Shown: positions 1 through 10,399 of the stretch, in pieces
Position numbering within the stretch: position 1 is the stretch's first letter
Layout: the number at the start of each line of letters is the position of its first letter
Source: Nematopogon swammerdamellus
Taxonomy: Eukaryota > Arthropoda > Insecta > Lepidoptera > Adelidae
Direction of reading: 5' to 3'
Assembly (NCBI GenBank): GCA_946902875.1
Contig: OX336340.1
Span: 17,375,566-17,439,565 of the forward strand
Length of the DNA stretch: 64,000 bases
The notes under the pieces: generated by a model
Told to the model about the DNA's origin: nothing
Database searches by the model: none
Seen by the model: only the letters and a program-made list of their open reading frames with translations
Made by a program: the position numbers and the translations under genes

Positions 1-399
1 GTCTAAATAAAAATAATAAGAACAAGTAATTCCGGTGTTTCATTTATATGTATAAAGAATACCTTAGTTTGAATATTAAATATAAAATAGATAACATTAT
101 AAAAGGTTAGGGGTTTGGGAATAATTACAATATAAGTAGAGTTGACATAAATGTCACAAGTTTTTTTTGCACTATTCATCAATCATTGAATCTGTTCTAG
201 CTAGTTTTTAAAATATAAAAAAAAAAAACAGATGGGGTTGCATATGATTGAGTAAATGTAAAGTATTCGTTTGTTTTTTCCACTTAGATAGGAGAATTAA
301 AACTCTCGTTAGATCATGTTTTGTTATACCATGTATTAATTAAATATATTAAAGTTAGTTTAAGCTTTAGTCGTTGTTCGTTATAGTTAATTTAAAAAA
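1..399. other. AT-rich DNA without a recognisable gene
   Basis: No open frame of note, no recognised repeat and no RNA gene. Poly-A/T runs only. Confidence 0.6.
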
Positions 400-457
400 G
401 TGTATATTGGGCTAGCTATATCGAATGAAATGAGATATAGCTTGCCCAATTATACAC
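400..457. other. miRNA-precursor-like hairpin
   Basis: A 58-nt imperfect inverted repeat. The arms are about 23 nt (left starts gtgtatattgggctag, right ends cccaattatacac) with only a few mismatches or bulges and a loop of about 11 nt. The size and shape fit an insect pre-miRNA, but it could be the remnant of a tiny foldback element. I do not recognise the arm sequence as a known miRNA. Confidence 0.35.
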
Positions 458-887
458 TACTCACTTCAGACCAGGTATTAGGAGAGAGCGATACCATTTG
501 CGAGCAGACCTGCCGGGAAATTCGTTAAAACGCGTAATGAGATTGGACTAGGCTGTTTGAAATCTGGGACGCTCTAACACAAATTGTATGTGAATATTCA
601 ATTATGCAAAATTTCAAGTTTCGGGCCAATTTCAATTATTTGTATTAGATTTTCTATTCTTCGTTGAAACTAGTCATCCGAACAAGACAATGTACGTGCA
701 ATATTCTCATAAGAGAATTTGAAAATTATTTTTTTCCTGCATTCAAGTTCCGATAAATATTTATCTACAATACCAGAGCTACGATGAGAAATAAAATGTT
801 TTAGGAGTCTTTATTATAAAATTTTAAACACATTAAAAAAAGTAGAGGCAGGGTTGTTTCAGTAACACGACGGCAGAATTCGCTAGA
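458..887. other. unassigned unique DNA
   Basis: No gene or repeat recognised. Confidence 0.5.
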
Positions 888-1690
888 CCGAAACGGTTAT
901 GTACATATTATATACATACGACACGCTATATCCCGACAATCGGGGTGAGCAGAGTAATCTGTGATTTATTTATTTATTTAATCCAAAACCTCCTATTTAC
1001 AGATAATATCCAATTCTTAGGTTAGGTTAATAATACAGATAATTAAGGTTAAGGATAATAATTCTTAGGTTAGTATAATAATAATGGATAATAATGAATA
1101 AAATAAAGATAACATAATATCTACAGTACATAATTTATAAATTAGTCTGTTTCAAGTAATCTGTGGCTAGTTTTATAAACTGCCTACGGTTACAGTTGAA
1201 GATATCCAGCTCTGGCAGTTTAGCCACCATTCCATTGAGCCCGTTCAACGCCCGAAGTCTGCTGATAGTGGACGGTACGAGTCCGCCTTTCTGCAAATAG
1301 TCTGTGATTCCGAACACGAGTGTATTTGTCAGGGACATGGAGCGAGATCAAACCAAGAACTAAAGGATTATCAATCTGACCGTTCATTAGTAGGAAAAAA
1401 TGCAGAAATATATGCAATCCCCTCCTGTTCTGTAGCGTGATGTGCTTCATGCATTGTTGTAAATTACAGCACAACACCGATCACCACATTTAGCAAATTA
1501 TTAGGACCAGATAACTATCAAGCAGCAATTAAGGCACGAAGACCAACCTGCCGCATGGCTCTGTGTAAGGACCGTGCCAAAGTGGCTAACCTGTCGCCCT
1601 TTAACACGGCATCTTGTCCTTATCCCTTAGTCGCCTTTTTCGACATGCACGGGGAGAGATGCAGTGGGACTATTCAGGCGGTTCTGTCAG
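888..1690 (+). repeat. SINE-like repeat F, copy 1, split by a LINE tail
   Basis: The outer parts (888-962 and about 1462-1690) match the unbroken copy at 39440-39740: a 5' part around 'gtatcccaataatcgg', then 'cagcacaacaccga', then a 3' part around 'cttagtcgccttttacgac' and 'gcagtgggactatt'. The middle is replaced by a minus-strand LINE tail. The family is common in Lepidoptera; I cannot give it a database name. Confidence 0.6.
961..1480 (-). pseudogene. LINE reverse transcriptase C-terminus (CR1/jockey-like), broken
   Basis: The minus strand encodes the end of a non-LTR retrotransposon ORF2 in two frames. One frame (about 1477 down to 1220) carries 'HVPDKYTRVRNHRLFAERR', the other (1338 down to 1135) ends 'KLPELDIFNCNRRQFIKL' and a stop. 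Together they resemble the poorly conserved tail after the RT domain in CR1/jockey-like LINEs, so a frameshift separates them. Downstream on the minus strand come an AT-rich 3' UTR and a TAAA-type tail, seen as the ttta run at 963-981. The body is inserted in repeat F. The RT catalytic part is absent through 5' truncation. Clade assignment is tentative. Confidence 0.55.
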
Positions 1691-3284
1691 CTGTCAAAAC
1701 AAACGAGAATGTCATTCTGCCTCCGCGGTCGTCAGCACCGGTTTAACTATACTTTATTTCATACGTCATTTTCCTTCTACCGAATCTCGAGTATGCCCCG
1801 CATGTCCATTCCCCCGAACTCTAAGGCTTATTCTACATCAAAATAACACACTCAGTCTAATATGGCGTTATTACTTTACCTCTAGAATATTATAGAACGT
1901 TTTACCTCCGTTCCACATTTAAATCTTTGACGCGCCGTTAGATATTCGTCGACGGATTCCGCCTTATCCCCGCAAACAAGATTTGTCAATCAGCACAGAG
2001 CGAGTCCCAGCTCGGAGCCGGGACTGGGACAGCGCCCGGGATTACCGGGATTATTGTCCCGGACAAACAGTCTGCTCGATCCGCCCATTCATTATTCATC
2101 ATTCGCAATATTTGTTTGTTAGCTGACCATTTCATTGATTTTGGATTACAGCGCCTCCGCCGTGCCGGTGCGGAGATGCGATTGTCGGCGACTAAAGGCA
2201 GAGATGGGGTCTGAGTGGAATTGATGGCCTATTATAGAACTACAATGGGGAATGAATTGAAATAGTGTGAAATATATATGTAGAGTTATAGAGTTAGGTT
2301 GATTCGAATGTTCTTGACATCTTTACCGTTACCAAATGCATTTAATTCCCACGAGTACCAATTATTATTTCATTATCTCTTGAATAGGTTTTGTTTTATT
2401 AGGTTCAGCCACACAGAATCATTCTGTACATACTAAAATGCAAATCTTAAAATATATGTTACGTGGATAGAACGATATGTACTTAAGGCTAAACAAAACA
2501 TGACCCAATAAAAATATTAAGTGAGCTAAAATTAAAACTGAAAAAAAATATCAAAAAACCAAACAATACCATTTTTAAACAACACACATACAACCGCGCA
2601 ACCGATTTATGTGAATACGGTCATAACCAATCTTTTCAAACCAAGTTATCAGCCTGCCCGTTCTCCATTATTGATTATCGCAATAAAAATAGCGGTAGCC
2701 GCAGATCTCTCTCACTAGACGCGTTGAGTAGCCCTTTGGAGAGAGCGAGATGGATGCTAATAACGATGGATCACTAATAGAGAAACCAGCCCCGCTGGTT
2801 TGATTTCTTTAAATGCGATGCATTTCCCTGAAATGAATGTTTCCTTCGTAGAAATTCTTACGAGGAAAACAAGACAATTTGGACATTTCATGATTTCTCC
2901 CTGAAAACACAACCACGCTATTTCCGCCCAACTAACGTTTTATATTATACTGGTCATATCTCTTTCTCTCCTATATGTAAGAGTAGACAAGGTTGAGGAT
3001 AAGAACTGGGGCTAGTTAGACAGAATAATATGTAAGTAATTAACGCATTTTTAGACGTGATATAGTGCGAAAGTTGGCGTGTGAGGAGCGAGAAATTAAC
3101 GAAGAATACACTAGTTAGGATTTTTGTTCATTCTCACTAAGAACTATGAAAAAGAACGTGTTGAATTAAGTTAGGAAAATTGAGGAAATATACAATATAC
3201 ATATCTATGATTTCGTATATTTATAGGTACGTCAGTTTTGTATGTGGCTGGTAACAATTTTGTGTAAAAAATAATAAAAGAAGA
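1691..3284. other. unassigned DNA with a moderately GC-rich patch
   Basis: No gene seen. The stretch 1930-2230 is more GC-rich and looks unique. It holds 'tgtcaatca', the consensus for paired TALE homeodomain proteins (Exd/Pbx with Hth/Meis), and several short inverted repeats around 'gtcccagctcggagccgggac'. It could be a regulatory element; nothing in the sequence proves it. Confidence 0.4.
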
Positions 3285-4045
3285 AAAGACCTACTGCATC
3301 TCTCCCCGTACACGTCGTAATATGCGACTAAGGGATAAAGACAAGATGGCGTGCTAAGGCCTGGACTAGATAGAGTAGTTTTTTTCAACAGTCGAAAAAA
3401 CAACTGCCACGCCTCTTGTGGACTAGGTACATGTCGTGCTGAATAAAAATATTCTACTCTGTCGCCGGCCGCTCTTGGAGTCGGATGTCCATCAAGCATG
3501 GATAACTTGAATTTAGTGACCATCTTATGTTTGGCAGTCGCAGTTTGGCTCCACGAGCTCGACTGGAGAAGTCGAAAAATTCGACTCGCCGAGAGCGCGT
3601 GTAGTCGGCGTCATACAACACCATACGTTCTGTTAACTCTAGACGACAACTTCGACTCGTGTCCAGTCGAAGAAAACGCAACATGCAGTGGATTTTTTCA
3701 ACTCAGCGCGCTCTCGACTCGCATGAGTTGTGCATGTAGTCGACGGGTCAAAACTCCATACATTTCTATGGAGCGTCGTTTTGGAGGCGTGGCCTATTTC
3801 TCTCGACTGTTGACAAAAACTACTCTAGTCCGGGCCTTAAGGTTGACAGGATTGCCACCTCTCACATCGGTACGGTCCTTCCATAGTCATGCAGTAGGTG
3901 AATGCCTTCGTGCCTTACTTGCTGCTTGATAGATCTTTCTTGTGCTGTAATATTTTGCTAAACTTGTTGTGCTGTAACTTATTCAAGACCGATTACACTG
4001 CTTACCCAATTGTCGGGATACAGCGTGATAGTATATATGTATTTT
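3285..4045 (-). repeat. SINE-like repeat F, copy 2, split by a MITE
   Basis: A reverse-strand copy of repeat F: 3' part at 3285-3357 (cgtcgtaatatgcgactaag), 5' part at 3837-4045 (tgtcgggatacagcgtg). The parts are separated by the TTAA-flanked element at 3358-3836, which landed on the 'ttaaaggg' present in other copies of F. Confidence 0.65.
3358..3836. mobile_element. TTAA-flanked MITE (piggyBac-like)
   Basis: A 479-bp non-autonomous element. The terminal inverted repeats begin ggcctggactaga on the left and, read inward from the right, ggcccggactaga. Similarity continues for about 55 bp (agttttt, caacagtcga, gccacgcct). The flanks are CTAA (3354-3357) and TTAA (3837-3840), read as a TTAA duplication with one change; TTAA is the piggyBac target. 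The interior is rich in tcgac words and has no transposase. The 143-codon frame crossing it is chance. Confidence 0.6.
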
Positions 4046-4211
4046 AATTGATAATGTTCTGTGATATCGTGAGGTAAGAATTGCACCTTTTTAGCACCCG
4101 CCCCGCTACGAACTTAGCAACTCCAAAAAGACGTATTTTGATAAGCAAATTTTGCGAACTTCCGAACAAATAGCGAAAGTTAAGCGCCCCTTTCATAAAT
4201 ATGTATTATTT

Positions 4212-4376
4212 ACAAACGCCGAGACGGGGCGCGGCGGGGGCGCTGCGGGGGCGGCGACGGGGACGCCGCGAGGAGAGGACGCGACGGACCGCGCTCAACC
4301 GCCGTCGAACGCGTAGGTATATAGGAGCTGGCCGAAGGATTCAAAAGGACGTAAGCGGCATCAACTCATCGAACAG
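4212..4376 (+). promoter_or_regulatory. candidate GC-rich promoter with TATA box and first-exon-like segment
   Basis: A very GC-rich patch (4212-4312) in AT-rich surroundings is followed by tatata at 4318-4323. About 20-25 bp further on begins conserved block A (4339), and at 4376/4377 there is a good 5' splice site, cag|gtgaagt. This order (GC island, TATA, short conserved segment, donor) fits a promoter with a noncoding or coding first exon, but transcription is not shown. Confidence 0.3.
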
Positions 4377-4520
4377 GTGAAGTCTTCATAAATGATATGA
4401 TACAACGGAGAAATTACAAATATGTCTCATATCTTTATCATCAATCACACGTGTTATGTTATTGTGTTGGGAGCGAAGTTGGCAACGTCGGTAACGGCGG
4501 CAGCTCTACACTTTTGAATT
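4339..4520 (+). repeat. block A: diverged paralogue of the segment at 57126-57309
   Basis: Shared in the same order with block B: 'attcaaaaggac', then after 7 bp 'gcatcaact', then 'tcga', a middle match around 'gaaattacaa', and 'cagctcta..cttttgaat'. The distance from 'gcatcaact' to 'cagctcta' is 143 bp here and 145 bp in block B. It does not look like any other repeat in the window. Read as protein, the first part would be SKGRKRHQLIEQ, against SKGQQEHQLVER in block B. Confidence 0.6.
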
Positions 4521-4789
4521 ATGTTGAGTCGGCGAAAAATTACGAAGCTGTATAAAAAGCGTTCTTGCGAAAATTCGCCCTGAATTAAATTTCAGTTGAA
4601 TAATATATCGGGATAACATTTTTCGTTAGTAAAAGCAGAATGTCTTCCAAATTTTCAATTTCGTAAATGTTTGAAAAAGGTTTTAACATAAATAGAGAGA
4701 GAAGGGCGCATTATTGCTATATAAGGAGCATTGCATACCACAAGGATGTAATGTAAAGTAAGGCATAACGTAAGAGATTAAAATATTAT
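4521..4789. other. unassigned DNA
   Basis: AT-rich, no gene or repeat recognised. Confidence 0.5.
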
Positions 4790-5145
4790 GACAGCCACGG
4801 TAGTCGGTCGACTGTCGGTCGTGATCATAAGCACACCTGGCCGCGGTCAGTACTTGGATGGGTGATCGCTCGAACGTTGGAGGCTGACCGTGCTATGTAA
4901 ATACATAGTTCGTGTTTTCCGTGTGTCGCCAAGGTTACCAGGGTGATCGAATTTGATGATCGAAATGTTGGCACGTACTTGTGTTGTTCACATATTTTAT
5001 GTAATCCGGCATGGATGGCTACATAACATAACTAAGTGCTACGCCGCCCGTGATGTCAGCCCATTACTTGTGTCTTAATCCTATAGAAACTAGGTGCAAT
5101 GTCAGTGTGTTCCACTGGTCATTGGACCAGTAGATTATTTTTCCC
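4790..5145 (+). repeat. SINE A, degenerate copy
   Basis: The head keeps the 5S-rRNA-like core around 'gtcagtacttggatgggtg' and 'ggaggctgaccgt'. The body keeps 'gtgatgtcagccca' and 'aggtgcaatgtcagt'. The A box is lost ('cacggtagtcgg') and the middle is rearranged, so this is an old copy. Confidence 0.6.
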
Positions 5146-5269
5146 TTCCCAACCTTCATTAAGGCTATCTTTAGTATTATAGTTGAATCAATCACTTAGC
5201 ACTGAATCTCATACATCACTCGCAAAAAAAACGTTTAACCGACCAAAAGGAGCTTATAAAGCTTGTGCT

Positions 5270-5307
5270 CTAGAACGATAAAAAAGGTACCTTTTTTATC
5301 GTTCTAG
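5270..5307. repeat. perfect 38-bp palindrome
   Basis: A self-complementary sequence centred on ggtacc (5286-5291), with outer halves ctagaacgataaaaaa and its complement. No spacer. It is otherwise isolated in unassigned DNA (5146-5705) and may be the core of a foldback element. Confidence 0.8.
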
Positions 5308-5705
5308 CTTGTGTTATATGGCTGACCTTGTCGTCTCATGTCCGCAAATACGCGAGCGCGGCGCATTAGTGTATTCATAGCATGAGATGGCTTGTATTGC
5401 GATCGTTTGAAAGTATTCATGATGACAATAATTGCATGTGGCAGGCAGGCGGGCACATTTGTTAACAAGTTTCATCGCCCTATGCCGCTTCTAGCATTTA
5501 GTTCGGTGTCAGTTAAGGCGGATTTCACCAGTCTCGATTAATATTTAACTGTCCGTTAAAGTAACATTTCTCATACAGTTGACAGGAGATAACCGAATAA
5601 CTACCGATAACCGAAGATTAACAAATCGGCCGTTAATCAACTACTAGCTAGAAACACAGGCGGAAAGATAATATCTTATTATAATAAAGATAATATATTA
5701 TAATT

Positions 5706-6020
5706 TACGTGCATACCCACACCTGCTGCTTCACCGTTCGGAACCGGTGTAAAACTGTAGGTACCTTCCCTTGCCCCTTACTAGGTGGTAGACTCAAATT
5801 GTAGCCGACTGGGTTGGTACCACCGTACTGGATGTAAGATGGCCGCATAGCAGCCTCGGTTGTGTTCTCCTCTAGTCCAGTATAGCCAGCAATCCAGGGA
5901 AGTCTCCGGTATGGCACCTACCTTCTCGGAGGTGATATTGGCTGGTCGGAGCATGCGCTTTAGCCCCTCCAACTCAGCCACCCATAGCGGATTACATAAA
6001 AAAAAATAATAATAATAATA
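5706..6020 (+). repeat. SINE B copy
   Basis: Its middle is shared with SINE A (actgtaggta..cttccctt, ttactaggtggtag, ggttggtaccaccg), but its head and its 3' part ('tagcagcctcgg', 'gtatagccagcaatcc', 'gatattggctggtcgg') differ. It ends in an A-rich and (AAT)n tail at 5996-6022. Partial copies lie at 30155-30236 and 31998-32320. Confidence 0.6.
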
Positions 6021-7239
6021 ATTAGGGTTGCCAACATTTTTTTAGAAACAATGACGTATAATTATCGTTTCAGGAAGGGTAAATAAAAAGTACAGATATA
6101 AACAAGCTAAATAAAACCGTTTAAAAAAAGTATTAATTATTTTAATTTTGAAACTCATATTTATAACACTCTTGCACATGCGCAATTCTCATGCAGTAAT
6201 TAGGTATTATTGAATACAATAAAAATATGATGCGTTGCGTTCGATTACTGAGGTGCTGTCAGTTCAGGTCAGGTGTAACGTTTCATTTCATGCTTGTTTG
6301 AACTTAGCGTTGAAATTAAGTATTTTCGCGTACTTAATTGCAATTCAAAAGTTTAAAGTACTGCCACAGATTACTTAATAGTTACTTCGTAACGATAAAT
6401 CTCTCCATAGAAAAAGTTCCATACCTTCGGCTTTAATAGCCTTATGTTTTACGTCGCCAATCGCTGAGTGCGAAAATGTATCTAAACGATCGAGTGTAAA
6501 GTGATTATTGCTTTGCAGCTGCGCGCAGTAGCGTGGGCTAGTGTGCAGGTACGTTTCGCGCGGCTGTCGAATTTCCACTGAATTAGATCGCCGGCGGTCC
6601 ACCGGGCGGTAGGTAGTTAGCGCGCGCAAGTACATAGAGTGCGTGTGGCCTGGTACGGCGCCGTAAAACATACGGCCTAAAAGATACTTTATTTTAAAGT
6701 ACCTACGGTTTGCAAACTCAGATTGGTATATTATAGCAATCCCAATATGTTGATATGAGCAACGAAACCCTAAATACTCACGTTTCGTACTGTTTTCATC
6801 AATTTCGAGTAGTGTTTGTCAATTGGATTGCATTGCATCTCCGGTCCCCCGCGCCGCCGCCGCGCGCCTCCGCCCCGCCGACACGTTCGCGCCGCTGTCG
6901 GCTCTCGTTCAATTTGTGGACGACCTGTATCAACAGCGCTACTCACTGCACGTGCGTGGAATCCGATGAGATATCTGTATGTATGTGTATGCATGTCTGG
7001 AACTACCTTTATATTATATATACTATGTTTGCTCGATGCTGTATTGTCAACTTTACGGCGCGCTGCTATTGATTAAGGATTGACGATTTAACGTCAATGA
7101 TAGACTAAACGAAACGAACTCGAACGAACATTCACTATAGATTTTTCATATTTACATTCCCTTTGATCATTCACTTCAGGTATGTATATATAGTATTGGA
7201 AATTTGTGCTCGTACAATTTTTAGCACATGGCGATATAT
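6021..7239. other. unassigned DNA with a small GC-rich patch
   Basis: No gene recognised. The stretch 6835-6925 is strongly GC-rich (c/g runs around ccgcgccgccgccgcg), like the other islands in the window. No TATA or donor context convinces me here. Confidence 0.4.
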
Positions 7240-7460
7240 TTTTACCCGACTGCGCGACGCAAAGGAGGGTAATGTGTTTATCAGCCTATGTATGTATGTA
7301 TGTATGTTTGTTCCTTTGTGGCACACTAGAGACCAAACGCGTGGGCCGATTTTGATGATTCTTACGTCAATCGATTTGTCTTAATCTTGCGAGTGTCACT
7401 GAAGACATGACAGTAATCAAAATTCAATATGGCGACAACTAGGTGCCATATTGTGAAAAA
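7240..7460 (+). repeat. repeat D, copy 1
   Basis: Begins 'tttttacccgactgcg', then 'aaaggagggtaatgt', a (TATG) stretch, and 'aatatggcgacaactagg'. The same order is seen at 17757 and 32379. The copy at 17757 ends in the inverted form 'cagtcgggtttta', so this is probably a non-autonomous DNA element with acccgactg-type ends. Confidence 0.5.
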
Positions 7461-8476
7461 GAAAAAAATTAAAGTTGACTATCTATGTTAAGTGGGGTAT
7501 CGTTGAATAGGTATTTGAAAATTATCTCTAGTTTTCTCTTATCATTTTTCATTTCGAATGACCATTTAGGATCTATAATGATTTAAAGTTTGTTAGCAGC
7601 CATTCTCACTCTTATAATAATAGAGCTGTGATAAAGTTCTTATTATACAGGATGCTCGGCATATCGGACGACAATTTTTTTTTGTAGGTAAGTGGGGTCA
7701 TTTGCAACGTTTTGACCTAACATACCTTTTGTCAGGTGTCACGTGGTATCGAGATACGATTTTTTTTTTCTTTATTTTTGAAAATTACCAAAATCCCAGC
7801 TTTAAACCCTTGTAACTTTTTTGTTCATGTTTGTATCAGCACGAAATAAATTTTATTGAATTTTACTATGTATCCTTGTTTTAGTAAAAAAATTATTTGA
7901 TGAAGTTGAACCATGTTACCATGAAAAGGACTTATGACCTCCCAAAGTTCCGAGAACGAGTAAAAAGATGACAGAATCTTAATTTCTTAATTCATTAAAA
8001 AAAAAACAACACCAATTCAGAGCGTCGTTTTCTTTAAAAAGTTTGTTAGTTTACGCCCTTTCCAAAGGTATACCACATTTTATACAAATCGTTCACTATG
8101 TGATCAAAATTAGAGATAATTTGCAAGAGTCTAAACATTAATATTGGAGAATTGAACAAAGTGCCCGCGCGACCGGTACATGTTCTAAATTTGAAAATGC
8201 TCCGGAAAACGCACTCAGTACGGGAAGCGACCACCGATAAGTAAGTGGTCCTGTTACAAAGTGCCTGTGTTGTTGTTCTATTCTGGTCTATGTCCCTAAT
8301 TTTGACCACATAGTGAATTATTTGTATGACATTTGGTATACCGTTGGAAAGGGCGTAAACTAGCAAACTTTTTAAAAGAAAATGCTGTCAGTCTTTTTTT
8401 AAATGAATTAAGAAACTAAGATTCTGTCATATTTTTACTCGTTCTCGGGACTTTCGGAGGTCATAAGTCCTATTCA

Positions 8477-9634
8477 GAGCAGAGCAGTGCGGCTTGGGCC
8501 TGAACCCGAATAAAACCGTAATAGTTGTGCTGGGGACCAAGCACGCGATTAGTAAAATGATGCAATTCAGTCCATGTTTCAAGTTAAACAACGTTCCCAT
8601 ACGCATCGCGACATCGGCCAGGGATCTCGGCGTGTTGATTGACGGCGGGCTGAAATTTTAAGCCCACGTGGAGCAACTAATTCGCAGGTCATATGGCAAA
8701 CTTAAAAGTCTGTACAAATTTCGGAACTGTGTCAGTGTGGAGGTTCGGAGACAGTCGGCTGAATCACTCGTTCTGTCCTACTTTAATTACTGCGACGTGG
8801 TTTTCGGTCCTTGCATCCTCGAGAGGACGGCCAAGCATATTCAGCGTGTCCAGAACTCGTGTGTAAGGTATTGCGAGCGGCCTAAGAGACGTGCTCGCAT
8901 TACACCCATTTTAAATAAACTGAGGACGGTGAATATGCGCAACCGCAGGCGCCTACACTTCTCGTGCCTAGTTCAAGCTGTGATTAAAAAAAACAGCCCA
9001 AAACACTGTACGATAAACTCACCTGGTTGGGAGATTCGCACTGCTCTGGCACGAGATCTGTGGGTAAACTGCTGGAAGCTCCTAGGCACAGAGGCGCCGC
9101 ATTTGAAGGTTCCTTCAAAATATGCGGCAACTCGGTGTTGGAACCTCCTGAGGCTGAGGCCTCCTCTCAGAGAGATTACTAATTGTAATACATTCAAATG
9201 TAAATTGAGGAAATTTATATTTGACCAACAGTTAAAAATGTTATTGCTATAAAATCAAGGCCCTATGCCTCCAAAATGTATTATTATGACGTGCGGACCG
9301 ACAGACGGACGGATGGATTGTTGTGTTTGTTATTGTGTTTTGTGTACTGTAACTTTAAGACTTCTTCTTCTCCTTTTTCTCTGGTTGTTATGTTTGTGTT
9401 AGGGTATATTAGAATATTATTTGTGTTGTGTACTTGGGCCTGACTTAAAATCAGCGTCCCTCTCACTGGCCTCTGGACTCGGTGGTGAGGGACAAAGGCT
9501 GTGTCAGGTCCAAATTTGTCTTGTCCGTATTGTGTTTTTATTGTATCTACTGTGTGTGTAGGTATTGGATGAGATAAATAAACTCATTTCATTTCATTTC
9601 ATTTCATTTCACTTCACTTCATTTCATTTCATTT
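8477..9634 (+). mobile_element. 5'-truncated CR1-like LINE with ATTTC tail
   Basis: A 1.16-kb non-LTR retrotransposon fragment: RT C-terminal coding sequence (8488-9252), a 3' UTR of about 330 bp, then an (ATTTC)n tail at about 9585-9634. It is bounded by 'ctattca' at 8470-8476 and 9635-9641, a 7-bp target-site duplication. It sits inside the right arm of the foldback element, so it is younger than that element. Confidence 0.8.
8488..9252 (+). pseudogene. LINE reverse transcriptase, C-terminal part
   Basis: The frame reads 'GLGLNPNKTVIVVLGTKH', then 'ARDLGVLIDGGLKF', a TAA stop at 8659-8661, then continues in the same frame as 'AHVEQLIRRSYGKLKSLYKF' and 'LVLSYFNYCDVVFGP', and ends 'KLRKFIFDQQLKMLLL'. 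The DLGV-hID-hhF..HV segment and the 'L.LS.hNYCD.V.G' segment mark the thumb and post-thumb end of CR1/Kiri-type RTs. The fingers and palm with the catalytic YADD are lost by 5' truncation. With one internal stop and no intact RT core it is dead, yet its long open stretch suggests a fairly young insertion. CR1-like is my best clade call. Confidence 0.75.
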
Positions 9635-9989
9635 CTATTCATTGTATTAACTTCATCAAATGATATTTTTTCTAGAATAAGGATACATTATAAAATCCAA
9701 TAAATTTTATTTCGTGCTGATACAATCATAAACGAAAAAGTTACAAGGGTTCAAGGCTGGGATTTTAGTAATTTTCAAAAATAAAGAAAACAAATCGTAT
9801 CTCGATACCACGTGACAATCATTAATAATAATCAATAAAATTATCAGTAGTTTAGACCACCGAAAGCTACTTAATAATCACCACGATATTAACTTTCTCA
9901 ATTAAATGACATGATTACGATATTTACGGTCTTATAATTTATAATCCTAACTAAAAAGTGTAAAATAAAAAAAGTTAATTTAAAAAATA

Positions 9990-10399
9990 AAAAAACCCGA
10001 CTGCGTAAAAAATTAACTTTAAATAAAAACTGAAAAGAAAAAAAACAAGTCCAGTAGTCTAGAACTCTGTTAAGTAATATTGAATAACTACACCATTGAA
10101 ATAGTTTCATGATCGATACACACATATAATAAAACAAATAATAAACTCTAATGCGGAACATAGCGACTTTAACAGTCGGGACCCATTGACATTTTCCCAA
10201 TAATGGGTCCCGACTGTTAAAGTCGCTATGTTCCGCATTAGAGTTTATTATTTGTTTTATTATATGTGTGTATCGATCATGAAACTATTTCAATGGTGTA
10301 GTTATTCAATATTACTTAACAGAGTTCTAGACTACTGGACTTGTTTTTTTTCTTTTCAGTTTTTATTTAAAGTTAATTTTTTACGCAGTCGGGTTTTTT
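9990..10399. mobile_element. near-perfect 410-bp palindromic foldback element
   Basis: The left arm starts aaaaaacccgactgcgt and the right arm ends with its complement, acgcagtcgggtttttt. The arms are close to 198 nt with almost no mismatch and a loop of about 14 nt (near 10188-10201). The outer 'acccgactgc' word links it to repeat D. The near-identity of the arms means recent formation or gene conversion between arms. The 100-codon minus frame here is a shadow. Confidence 0.8.

Larger units (their letters stand above)
7737..9817. mobile_element. long foldback element split by a LINE
   Basis: The left arm runs from 7737 (tgtcacgtggtatcgag) to about 8140. The right arm is its complement in two pieces: about 8280-8476 and 9642-9817 (ending ctcgataccacgtgaca). 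The pieces become continuous if the LINE at 8477-9634 is taken out. The arms are about 400 bp, somewhat diverged, with a loop near 8141-8279. No transposase. Superfamily unknown. Confidence 0.75.

Noticed and set aside
1018..1032. ttaggttaggtt, like the insect telomere repeat
   Set aside because: Only about two units, inside a LINE 3' UTR; not a telomeric array.
3498..3929. 143-codon plus frame
   Set aside because: Crosses the TTAA MITE and the flanking repeat F; no protein similarity.
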